The notes beneath the pieces are model-generated. The model saw only the letters and a list, made by a program, of their open reading frames with translations. It did no database searches and had not been told where the DNA came from. Shown in pieces: positions 1-8,242 of a stretch of DNA of 64,000 nucleotides (positions within the stretch are counted from its first letter, which is position 1; each line of letters begins with the position of its first letter). The position numbers and the translations under genes are program-made. This DNA is from Bacteroidota bacterium (GTDB lineage Bacteria; Bacteroidota; Bacteroidia; Bacteroidales; JAADJA01), in assembly GCA_020444515.1 (NCBI GenBank), contig JAHLKX010000004.1, forward strand, positions 372,001 to 436,000, written 5' to 3'.

Positions 1-2
1 CA

Positions 3-320
3 GAATTGAAAAACCAGGTACAAACATTGACCAAAAGAATCAACAAAGAGCTGGACACGGAAAAACAATGGGAAGTTTTTGAGACCCACTTTGAGAATGT
101 CCATGAAGCATTTCTCAAAAGATTAAAAACAGCCTATCCTGAATTAAGTCCTCGTGAGTTGAAACTATGCGCCTATTTGAGAATGAATATTTCGAGCAAG
201 GAAATCGCTGCATTAATGAATATCTCAACAAGAGGAGTTGAAATAAGCCGATACCGTTTAAGGAAAAAGCTTCAACTAAGTCGCAATGAAAATCTTACCG
301 AATTCATCCTGACATTTTAA
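3..320 (+). CDS. C-terminal part of a TPR-HTH transcriptional regulator (partial, cut by window start)
   Basis: The reading frame is open to the left edge, so only about 105 C-terminal residues are visible. They contain a WEVFETHFENVHEAF stretch followed by a LuxR-like helix-turn-helix (ELKLCAYLRMNISSKEIAAL, then a recognition helix ending in RYRLRKKL). The same C-terminal block ends the two full-length regulators at 41424-43163 and 43160-44773, which carry an exported TPR region and one membrane helix before it. By analogy this is probably a membrane-anchored one-component sensor. It lies directly upstream of and parallel to the susC operon, so I infer that it controls the glucan locus. The HTH assignment is seen; the target is inferred. 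Confidence 0.8.
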   Translation, partial: ELKNQVQTLTKRINKELDTEKQWEVFETHFENVHEAFLKRLKTAYPELSPRELKLCAYLRMNISSKEIAALMNISTRGVEISRYRLRKKLQLSRNENLTEFILTF

Positions 321-338
321 AGTTTATAATCACCAATG

Positions 339-359
339 ACCTTAATGTTAAATTAAGGT
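339..359. repeat. Perfect 8-bp inverted repeat between regulator and susC
   Basis: ACCTTAAT and ATTAAGGT are separated by five bases. It lies 18 bases after the regulator stop codon and is not followed by a T-run, so it is a weak terminator candidate. It could equally be an operator for the downstream susC promoter. Confidence 0.5.
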
Positions 360-456
360 GCTATATGTTACTCATAATGTGAATTTTAAAAATATTTTGA
401 TGTATTTTTGATGTAATGTATTTTTAATTTGATGAAATTTTGTTGATCCATTTAAT

Positions 457-488
457 TAGGATCATGACCTACATCATTTCTATATTTG
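457..488 (+). promoter_or_regulatory. Putative susC promoter with adjacent near-palindrome
   Basis: TATATTTG at 481-488 matches the Bacteroidota -7 consensus TAnnTTTG and is 58 bases upstream of the susC start. No good -33 TTG is found at the usual spacing, as expected for an activator-dependent promoter. Just upstream, where the -33 region should be, TAGG-A-TCATGA-CCTA (457-471) is palindromic except for one extra base and may be the regulator binding site. The -7 match is seen; the operator role is inferred. Confidence 0.5.
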
Positions 489-546
489 AAGCAAAATTTA
501 TACTTTTCAGAAAATGACAGCTTACTTACACTAAAATTAAATTCAG

Positions 547-3500
547 ATGAAGAAAGTCTACTCATTTATTTTAATGTTTTTGTTCCTTGGGGTTGTCAGT
601 GCCTATTCGCAGGGCATTTCCGTATCAGGTACAATTATCTCTGCGGATGATAAGATGACACTGCCCGGCGTAACGGTATTATTGAAGGGCACAACCAATG
701 GAACAACGACCGACATCGATGGAAATTATGTTATCAATAATGTTCCGCCTGACGGAACATTGGTGTATTCCTTTGTCGGCATGGTCACGCAGGAAATACC
801 TGTAAACAACCAAACAAAAATCAATGTTGTTTTAGAAACAGAAACCTTTGGTCTCGATGAGGTGGTCGTAATCGGTTACGGTACCGTTAGGAAAGAAGAC
901 GTAACGGGCGCAGTATCGGTGGTAGGTTCAGAATCCATTGAACAAATCAGACCGGTAAAGGCTGAAGAAGCCTTGCAGGGAACTGTTAGTGGTGTTAATG
1001 TAACGCCACAATCAGGTGCACCGGGTGCAGGCCTTGATATTCGTATTCGAGGTGTTTCGACAAATGGTGATCCCTCTCCGGTTGTGATCATTGATGGTTA
1101 TGTTGGTGACCTAAATACCATTAACCCGGACGACATCGAAACGATGACCGTTTTGAAGGATGCCCAGGCTGCAATTTATGGAACAGTCGGTGCCAATGGT
1201 ATTATTTTGATCACCACAAAATCAGGTAAGAAGAATGCAGCGACCTCGGTTAGCTTTAACAGTTCTTATGGAATCCAGGAAACAACCCGTAAGTTGCCTG
1301 TACTGAATGCAACAGAATATGCGGTATTGCTCAATGAAAGCTATGCCGCCAATGGACAGGAAATCCCTTATCAGGATATTTCAGCTTTAGGTGTTGGAAC
1401 AGACTGGCAAAGTGAACTTTTCCAAACAGCACCCATCATTGATAACAACCTAAGGGTTTCGGGAGGTTCAGATAAAGTAGTTTATTCACTCAGTGCTTCT
1501 GATCTTCGCCAGGATGGTATTATTGGTGGCGATAAAACAGGATACAATAGAACGACAGGCAGGATGAGTCTTGGTGCTGACATTTCAAAATGGTTGAAAT
1601 TTAACACTGCGCTCACCTATTCATACATCGATAGAAAATCGATCAATGATTTTGGCCTGGGCTCGGTCTTATTTAATGCAGTGAATTTACCGGCAACAGT
1701 GCCCGCTTTTAATCCAAACGGCAGTTTTTATCTTGCACCTGACAATGTGGGTATAGAAATCATCAATCCACTCCAACAAATTGCCGATACATACAATGAT
1801 TACAATATTGGTAAACTTACCGGGAATGCAAGTCTCGAAGCCAGTTTTGCACAGCATTTTACGGCCACAGCCAGAATTGGTGTAAATACTTCGAATGCTA
1901 AATTCAAGTCATTCTCTAAAGAAGTTTATTATGGTGAAGGAAAGGTGTTTAATAATAACAGAAGCAGTGTTTATCAGAACAGAGAAAACTTCAATGACTA
2001 TACTTTCGATTTATTTGTAACGTATGATAACACCTTTGCTGAAGATCATAATGTAGTCGCAACACTCGGTAATACTGTATTTAAAGAATGGGGAAATGGA
2101 TTGAATGCAACCGGATATGAAATACCCTATAATTCATGGGAATTTGCAGATATCAGTCTGGCGGATGGATTACCAACTACCAAGTCTGCAGGTTCTTATG
2201 TATTTGACCAGCGGCGCTTATCTTATTTTGGAAGGGTTCAATATGACTTTAAAGGGAAATACCTGTTTTCAGGGATGATCCGCAGGGATGCATCCACAAA
2301 GTTTGGTCCGGATAATGCTGTAGCCTGGTTCCCATCAGTGACAGCAGGTTGGATCCTTTCCAAGGAAAACTTCCTGAAAGATGTTAAAAACATTAACCAA
2401 CTCAAATTGAGGGCCAGTTATGGTATTTTGGGTTCTGATAAAATTGGGAATTATCTCTATATTTCTCAGCTCACAGGTGAAGGTGTTTATGTTTTAGGCG
2501 ATTCACTCATTTATGGAAAAGCCATTGGACCTTTGCCCAATCCTTCTGTTAAGTGGGAACAATCAGAACAAATTGATATTGGTTTTGATCTTTCCATGTT
2601 CAACAACCGCTTAGAATTCACGGTCGACTATTTTAATAAAACAACAAAAGATTTACTTATCCCCAGTATTCCGGTCACAGGTATTCTGGGTACCAGTGCT
2701 CCTGGAGCAGGCCGCCCGACCATTAATGCCGGAACAGTCCGAAATAGTGGGATTGAGTTTGCTGTTGGCTATCAGGGTATGATCAAAGATGATTTTGTTT
2801 ATAAGTTGAATTACAATTTCACCCAACTCCACAATGAAGTTTTGAAAGTGGATAATGGTGTTGGATATTATGAAGGTGGTAATTTCAGTGTTGGTCAACC
2901 TTTCCCATCAAGGATGGAAGTTGGATTCCCAATCGGTTATTTCTATGGATATGAAACGGATGGAATCTTCCAAACACAGGCTGAGGTGGATGCCCATCCC
3001 TCACAGTCATCACTGGGTGCTGAAGCATCACCCGGAGATATCCGCTATAAGGATTTAAACGGAGATGGTGTCATCGATGTGAAAGACAAAACAAACATTG
3101 GCAATCCCATTCCAGATTTCATCATGGGTTTAAATATCTCGCTGGAATACAAAAACTTTGATTTTGTGGCATTCCTGTATACAAGCATCGGAAACGAAAT
3201 CGTAAGAAATTACGAACGTTCGCAACCCAATGTAAACAGAATGGCCTATACACTCGAACGCTGGACTGGTCCAGGTACCAGCAATGAGGTCCCGAGAGTA
3301 ACGACTGCTGCTACGGCCAATACGGTCTTCTCTGATTACTATGTAGAAGATGGCTCATATCTGAGAGTTCAGCGCGTTCAGCTGGGTTACAGACTGCCGG
3401 AAACGGTGAATGAGAAATTGCATGTGAGAGAACTTCGGTTTTTTGTAGCGGTTACCAATCTTATAACTTTTACCAAATACATGGGATTTGATCCTGCTGC

Positions 3501-3591
3501 CTCAACGGGTGCGCCAATTGGAGGTGGTTTTGATTCAGGATTCTATCCAGCGGCCAGAACCTATACATTTGGCTTAAACCTTAACATTTAA
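547..3591 (+). CDS. SusC-like TonB-dependent outer membrane glycan transporter
   Basis: This 1014-residue protein imports oligosaccharides across the outer membrane, powered by TonB. It has a signal peptide (residues 1-22, ending AYSQ), a carboxypeptidase-regulatory-like domain (about 24-108), a plug domain with the SusC signature LKDAQAAIYG followed by GANGIILITTKSG, and a long C-terminal beta-barrel ending in YTFGLNLNI. Length is normal for the family. The start is the first ATG, preceded by an A-rich leader without a Shine-Dalgarno sequence, as usual in the phylum. It is followed after 12 bases by susD, forming the standard pair. The co-encoded GH16, GH17, GH30 and GH149 enzymes point to beta-1,3(1,6)-glucan oligosaccharides as cargo, which is inference. 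Confidence 0.97.
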   Translation: MKKVYSFILMFLFLGVVSAYSQGISVSGTIISADDKMTLPGVTVLLKGTTNGTTTDIDGNYVINNVPPDGTLVYSFVGMVTQEIPVNNQTKINVVLETETFGLDEVVVIGYGTVRKEDVTGAVSVVGSESIEQIRPVKAEEALQGTVSGVNVTPQSGAPGAGLDIRIRGVSTNGDPSPVVIIDGYVGDLNTINPDDIETMTVLKDAQAAIYGTVGANGIILITTKSGKKNAATSVSFNSSYGIQETTRKLPVLNATEYAVLLNESYAANGQEIPYQDISALGVGTDWQSELFQTAPIIDNNLRVSGGSDKVVYSLSASDLRQDGIIGGDKTGYNRTTGRMSLGADISKWLKFNTALTYSYIDRKSINDFGLGSVLFNAVNLPATVPAFNPNGSFYLAPDNVGIEIINPLQQIADTYNDYNIGKLTGNASLEASFAQHFTATARIGVNTSNAKFKSFSKEVYYGEGKVFNNNRSSVYQNRENFNDYTFDLFVTYDNTFAEDHNVVATLGNTVFKEWGNGLNATGYEIPYNSWEFADISLADGLPTTKSAGSYVFDQRRLSYFGRVQYDFKGKYLFSGMIRRDASTKFGPDNAVAWFPSVTAGWILSKENFLKDVKNINQLKLRASYGILGSDKIGNYLYISQLTGEGVYVLGDSLIYGKAIGPLPNPSVKWEQSEQIDIGFDLSMFNNRLEFTVDYFNKTTKDLLIPSIPVTGILGTSAPGAGRPTINAGTVRNSGIEFAVGYQGMIKDDFVYKLNYNFTQLHNEVLKVDNGVGYYEGGNFSVGQPFPSRMEVGFPIGYFYGYETDGIFQTQAEVDAHPSQSSLGAEASPGDIRYKDLNGDGVIDVKDKTNIGNPIPDFIMGLNISLEYKNFDFVAFLYTSIGNEIVRNYERSQPNVNRMAYTLERWTGPGTSNEVPRVTTAATANTVFSDYYVEDGSYLRVQRVQLGYRLPETVNEKLHVRELRFFVAVTNLITFTKYMGFDPAASTGAPIGGGFDSGFYPAARTYTFGLNLNI

Positions 3592-3603
3592 ATTTTTTGA
3601 GAA

Positions 3604-5088
3604 ATGAAAAGAAAAGTATTCAATAATAGTATCATTGCAGGCCTCTTAACATTCCTGGTATTCATGAATGCCTGCACCGACAAATTTGTTGAGGTTCCCC
3701 CCGAATATTCAATTGACTCGGAAAATTATTTCAATGCCAGGGAAGATTATTACAATGCATTGATTGCAGCATACGACCTTTTGCAAACAACCTTTGCCAA
3801 CTCGCTTCTGGGGGAGATCGCTTCCGATAACACATTGTGTGGTGGCGAAAGTCCTTCGGATGTAATAGGATGGCAACAGATTGATGATATGATCCATACG
3901 CCCACCAATTCAAATTTAAGTGATATATGGGGCTGGATGTATTCGGGTGTGCAACGGACCAATTACTTTATGGAGTTCCAGGATAAGATTGACTTTGAAG
4001 ACAAGGACGTCATGATTGGAGAAATCAGGTTCTTGCGCGCCTACTACTATTTTGAACTGGTAAAATGGTTCGGACCTGTTCCCATGAAAATTGATGAACG
4101 ATTTAAGTTGGGCGACGAAACCACCATTCCACGTTCTCCTGTTTCTGATGTTTATGCACAAATTGAAGCTGATTTACTTTATGCTGCCAGTGTATTACCT
4201 CCAACGCCTATTCAGGTTGGCAGGGCAACAAAAGGAGCTGCGCAATCCCTGCTCGGTAAGGCTTATCTATATCAGGAAAAATTTGCTGATGCTGCAGCTG
4301 TTCTGGACGAAGTAATTCAAGGTGGTTATTATTCATTGGCACCTAATTTCAACGATATGTTTGAGCAAATTGGTGAAAATGGTCCTGAATCAGTATTTGA
4401 AGTTCAATATACTGAAATAGAAGGTGCCAGCTTCGACTGCTTACAATGCGTGGAAGGAAACGTAGCAGTTGGTTTTAGCGGTGTTCGTGGATATGACGGA
4501 CCGCTATTTACTTCAGGATTCAGTTTTAACGTACCCGTTCAGGAAGCTGTTGATGCGTTTGAGAATGGTGATCTCCGAAAACCTGTCACTATCCTGGATA
4601 TCGAAGCATGGGCTGATACAACAGGAGCTGTCTATACAACAGGAAACGAGCATACCGGATATTTCAATCGCAAATACCTGCCACGCAAGCGGAGCAACCT
4701 GGCTCAACCCGACCTCAACCTGACAAATCCGAATAACTACAGGGCTATTCGCTACAGCGATGTCCTCTTAATGGCTGCCGAGGCTTATAACCGCGGAGGC
4801 ATTGATGACTTTAGAGCTCAGGAATACCTCAACATGGTTAGAGAAAGGGCATTTGGTGATGAGAATCACAATATTACCTTAACGGGAGATGCATTAACCG
4901 ATGCGATCTACCATGAACGTCGCGTTGAATTAATGGGTGAAGGACATCGATTTTTCGATCTCGTGAGAACAGGTAAAGCTGCTCAGGCAATCGACGGATT
5001 TGTGCAAGGCAAACATGAAGTTTTCCCTATCCCGCAAGAAGAGATCGAATACTCTGGTGGAAACTGGAACCAGAATCCAAATTATTAA
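3604..5088 (+). CDS. SusD-like glycan-binding surface lipoprotein
   Basis: This 494-residue lipoprotein caps the SusC barrel and captures glycan at the cell surface. The signal peptide ends in a lipobox with Cys24 (FMNAC). The SusD/RagB architecture is visible: an N-terminal helical region with the typical RFLRAYYYFELVKWFG motif, and a C-terminal SusD region with AIRYSDVLLMAAEAYNR, ERRVELMGEGHRFFDLVRTG and the closing FPIPQEEI segment. Family length is about 450-600. It begins 12 bases after susC and 19 bases before the next lipoprotein gene, consistent with one operon. The exact ligand is not readable from the sequence. Confidence 0.97.
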   Translation: MKRKVFNNSIIAGLLTFLVFMNACTDKFVEVPPEYSIDSENYFNAREDYYNALIAAYDLLQTTFANSLLGEIASDNTLCGGESPSDVIGWQQIDDMIHTPTNSNLSDIWGWMYSGVQRTNYFMEFQDKIDFEDKDVMIGEIRFLRAYYYFELVKWFGPVPMKIDERFKLGDETTIPRSPVSDVYAQIEADLLYAASVLPPTPIQVGRATKGAAQSLLGKAYLYQEKFADAAAVLDEVIQGGYYSLAPNFNDMFEQIGENGPESVFEVQYTEIEGASFDCLQCVEGNVAVGFSGVRGYDGPLFTSGFSFNVPVQEAVDAFENGDLRKPVTILDIEAWADTTGAVYTTGNEHTGYFNRKYLPRKRSNLAQPDLNLTNPNNYRAIRYSDVLLMAAEAYNRGGIDDFRAQEYLNMVRERAFGDENHNITLTGDALTDAIYHERRVELMGEGHRFFDLVRTGKAAQAIDGFVQGKHEVFPIPQEEIEYSGGNWNQNPNY

Positions 5089-5107
5089 TGCAAAATAACA
5101 TTGAAAT

Positions 5108-7141
5108 ATGAATTCATTGAAAAACATATTAACCTTGCTGATTCTCCTTACTTTTTTTGCAGCCTGCGAAAAAGAAAAGGATAATCTTGATAAAGTTAGT
5201 AATGCTCCCGGTCCTTCAAATGTTAGTGCGACATTTGATATTGAACAGGATAACAGCGGACTGGTTACCATTATGCCAACTGCTGACGGTGTTACCGGTT
5301 TTCTCATCATGTTTGGTGATGATCCTTTAGCCGTACCTGAAGAATATGCTGTCAACGAAACCATTACCCATATTTACGAAGAAGGTACGTATACCGTTGA
5401 GATCACGGCGATTGGTATTTCAGGGAAAACTGCTGATTACGAACAGGAACTCAATGTCACATTCAAAGCACCCGAGAACCTGGTTGTTACCATCGCACAG
5501 GATGCTGCCAATCCAAAAATCGTTAATGTTTCTGCAACTGCAGATTATGCAACGATTATGGATATCTATTTTGGTGATGTAGCGAATGAGGAACCTGTCC
5601 ATGCACTTCCCGGAGAGGAAGTTACCCACACATATGACGAACCCGGAAATTATGAGATAAAAGTTGAAGCCAAAAGTGGTGGAGAAGCCACCACCATTTA
5701 CACAGAAACAGTTATTGTTCCCGAGGCTTCTGATCCGGTCAATTTGCCCATCGATTTTGAATCATTTACGGTAAACTATGGCTTCGAAAATTTTGGGAGT
5801 GCCGTATCAACCGTTATTGATAATCCGGATGCCTCCGGAATCAATACCAGTAACAGGGTAGCCCAATTTGTAAAGCCCAGCGGATCGGAAACCTGGGCCG
5901 GAAGTTTATTGATAATGGAAAACCCTATTGATTTTACAACCAATAAACTGTTTAAGTTAAAGGTATGGTCACCCAAAGCCGGAGCCATTGTAAAATTAAA
6001 AGTTGAAAACATTGACAATGGTGAAATTGCCTATGAAGTGGATGCAACTACAACGGTGACCAACCAGTGGGAAGAATTGTCCTATGATTTCTCGGGTATT
6101 GACCTGACAAATGAATACCAGAAAGTCGTATTCTTTTTTGATTTTGGAAATCCCGGAGACGATGCAACTTACTACTTCGACGATGTAAAACTGGTTCTGG
6201 CCAATGTGCCAAGCATATCGAAGATCGAAGATTTTGAGGGTGAAGCACCTGAATTCACTGTTTTTGGCAATATAGCTGAAATTGAGGTTGTGACCAACCC
6301 GGATCAATCGGGTGCGAACACAACGGCAAACACCGCCAAAATGATAAAATCCTCCGGATCCGAAACCTGGGCCGGGGCCTATTTCGAAGTTGACAATCCG
6401 CTGGATCTTGACAATTTCAGTAAAATTAAAGTAAGTACCTGGTCGCCCAATAGTGGTATCATCATCAAGTTGAAACTGGAAAATTCAGATGCCAGTATCA
6501 CCCACGAAGTGGATATCACCAATACCACAGCAAATGCATGGGAAGACCTGGTTTATGATTTCAGTGGTGCACCGGTGGCTGATTATATCCGAATCGTCAT
6601 CTTCTTTGATTTTGATAACCCTGGGGATGATTCAGAATACTATTTTGATGAAATCGAACTGGTTAATGAAGGTGGCGCCTCATCATTTACGTTTGAAGAC
6701 TTTGAAGGAGAAGCCCCTGCATTTACTGTGTTTGGCAATATTGCCGACATTGAAGTGGTGACCAATCCGGATCAATCAGGAGCAAATACGACGGCCAATG
6801 CTGCAAAAATGACCAAAACCTCAGGCTCAGAAACCTGGGCAGGAGGTTATTTTGAGGTAGACCCCGGCGTGCTTGATCTGGATAGTTACAGTAAAATTAA
6901 AGTCAGCACATGGTCGCCCAATAGTGGTATCATTATTAAGTTAAAATTAGAAAATTCAGATGCCAGTATCACCCATGAAGTGGATATTATCAATAGCACA
7001 GCAAATGCATGGGAAGACCTGGTTTATGATTTCAGTGATGCTCCGGCTGCTGACTACATCAGGGTGGTGATCTTCTTCGATTTTGATAATCCGGGAGATG
7101 ATAGTGTATACTACTTTGATGAATATGCATTAACAAATTAA
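5108..7141 (+). CDS. Surface glycan-binding lipoprotein with three tandem CBM-like repeats
   Basis: This 677-residue lipoprotein (lipobox Cys20, FFAAC) stands in the SusE/F (SGBP) position after susD. Residues of about 30-205 look like two PKD/Ig-like domains. Three repeats of about 155 residues follow (about 210-365, 367-522 and 523-677), each with conserved SGSETWAG, LKLENSD or a variant, TANAWEDLVYDFSG and FFDFDNPGDD. The predicted all-beta pattern fits a jelly-roll carbohydrate-binding module. Repeats 2 and 3 are nearly identical, the DNA being duplicated at an offset of 468 bases, while repeat 1 is more diverged. I infer glucan binding from context. No enzymatic motif is visible. Confidence 0.8.
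   Translation: MNSLKNILTLLILLTFFAACEKEKDNLDKVSNAPGPSNVSATFDIEQDNSGLVTIMPTADGVTGFLIMFGDDPLAVPEEYAVNETITHIYEEGTYTVEITAIGISGKTADYEQELNVTFKAPENLVVTIAQDAANPKIVNVSATADYATIMDIYFGDVANEEPVHALPGEEVTHTYDEPGNYEIKVEAKSGGEATTIYTETVIVPEASDPVNLPIDFESFTVNYGFENFGSAVSTVIDNPDASGINTSNRVAQFVKPSGSETWAGSLLIMENPIDFTTNKLFKLKVWSPKAGAIVKLKVENIDNGEIAYEVDATTTVTNQWEELSYDFSGIDLTNEYQKVVFFFDFGNPGDDATYYFDDVKLVLANVPSISKIEDFEGEAPEFTVFGNIAEIEVVTNPDQSGANTTANTAKMIKSSGSETWAGAYFEVDNPLDLDNFSKIKVSTWSPNSGIIIKLKLENSDASITHEVDITNTTANAWEDLVYDFSGAPVADYIRIVIFFDFDNPGDDSEYYFDEIELVNEGGASSFTFEDFEGEAPAFTVFGNIADIEVVTNPDQSGANTTANAAKMTKTSGSETWAGGYFEVDPGVLDLDSYSKIKVSTWSPNSGIIIKLKLENSDASITHEVDIINSTANAWEDLVYDFSDAPAADYIRVVIFFDFDNPGDDSVYYFDEYALTN
6227..7138 (+). 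repeat. 468-bp in-frame tandem duplication inside the glucan-binding lipoprotein gene
   Basis: The segment starting GAAGATTTTGAGGG (6227) recurs at 6695 as GAAGACTTTGAAGG, with long nearly identical blocks such as AATAGTGGTATCAT and GCAAATGCATGGGAAGACCT. The offset is exactly 156 codons, one protein repeat. This indicates a fairly recent domain duplication by recombination. Confidence 0.85.
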
Positions 7142-7152
7142 ACTTTGGTAAA

Positions 7153-8091
7153 ATGAAATATACAACTTATTTATGGATCGTCATTACAGGTATCTTTCTG
7201 ACCTTTTCATCTTGCCAGGAAGATCAATATGACATGGGTGATTTAACAAAACCTACAAATCTTACCGTAAATTATCAAATAGTGGGTATTGATGCAGAAC
7301 ACCCCAATGGTGATGGAAGCGGACTGGTTGAATTTACAGCTACAGCCAGCAATGCCATTACATACTATTTTGATTTTAATGATGGAAAAGACAGACAACT
7401 GGCCCCCGGAGGTACCATAACCAATCGGTTTTCAATTCCCGGCCTGAATGAATACAACGTTGTGGTTTATGCCGTTGGGACAGGTGGTATTACTTCAAAC
7501 ACTGCGGTTCCCGTCGAAGTTGTCAGCGATTTCAGCGATGAAGAAGCCGTTGAATTTTTAACGGGTGGAGATTCAAAATCATGGTATTGGGCTGCTGACC
7601 AAATCGGTCATCTCGGGCTCGGTCCCAATAACCTTGATTATGAGCCCGGCTCACATACTTTTCCGCAATGGTACCAGGCTGCTCCCTGGGAAAAATCAGA
7701 ATCATCGCTTTATGATTGTGAATTGGTATTCACAAAAGACGGTGGTAATGTTACTTTTGAACAAATCAACCCAACAGGTGAAGCCTTTATCCAGGGTCTT
7801 TATTCAGAAGCGCTGGGTTTCGGGCCGGAAGGAAGTTATCCTTTTGATATTGAAGGTGTGAAAAATGTAATTTTCAGTCCCTCCGAATCAATCGCAACCA
7901 TTGATGGTGGATACCGTGGTACTACCATGACTTTCTCGGATGGTGGGTTTATGGGATTTTATGCAGGATCAAGTGAATATGAGATCATCGAAGTAACGGA
8001 AAGTATTTTAAGAGTGAGAATGGTACAGGCCAATGAACCGCTTTTTGCCTGGTATCATATCTTTACAAATGTGAAACCTGAACAAAAGTAA
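7153..8091 (+). CDS. PKD-domain surface lipoprotein of the glucan locus
   Basis: This 312-residue lipoprotein (lipobox Cys21, FSSC) has a PKD-type beta-sandwich at about 30-125 (YYFDFNDGKDRQ, the degenerate PKD core). A second domain of about 180 residues (SKSWYWAADQIGHLGLGP onward) is rich in Trp, Tyr and Gly, as expected for a glycan-binding or inactive-enzyme-like fold. It lies 11 bases after the repeat lipoprotein gene, and a hairpin-rich spacer separates it from the GH16 gene. Proteins of this layout are common in laminarin loci of the phylum, where they are thought to bind the glucan. I see no catalytic signature. The binding function is inferred. Confidence 0.75.
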   Translation: MKYTTYLWIVITGIFLTFSSCQEDQYDMGDLTKPTNLTVNYQIVGIDAEHPNGDGSGLVEFTATASNAITYYFDFNDGKDRQLAPGGTITNRFSIPGLNEYNVVVYAVGTGGITSNTAVPVEVVSDFSDEEAVEFLTGGDSKSWYWAADQIGHLGLGPNNLDYEPGSHTFPQWYQAAPWEKSESSLYDCELVFTKDGGNVTFEQINPTGEAFIQGLYSEALGFGPEGSYPFDIEGVKNVIFSPSESIATIDGGYRGTTMTFSDGGFMGFYAGSSEYEIIEVTESILRVRMVQANEPLFAWYHIFTNVKPEQK

Positions 8092-8134
8092 AAACAACTT
8101 TCATAGTACGTTTAGATTAATTGATTGGTGAAAG

Positions 8135-8175
8135 AGACGCTGTAATTAAGAATATTTCTTCTTTTTACAGCGTCT
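8135..8175 (+). promoter_or_regulatory. Long intra-operon hairpin (11-bp stem) before the GH16 genes
   Basis: AGACGCTGTAA and TTACAGCGTCT form a perfect 11-bp stem, and an inner AAGAA/TTCTT pair can extend it. No T-run follows, so it is not a classical terminator. It may be an RNA processing or mRNA stability element that sets expression of the upstream binding proteins against the downstream enzymes. Confidence 0.6.
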
Positions 8176-8242
8176 ACTTGTCACAATTCTCAATCTGATT
8201 AAATTTTCAAAATATTGAAGATAAACTCAAAAAGGATAAATA

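Noticed and set aside
5734-7138. CRISPR-like or other non-coding repeat array
   Set aside because: The 468-base periodicity is in frame and corresponds to protein modules.
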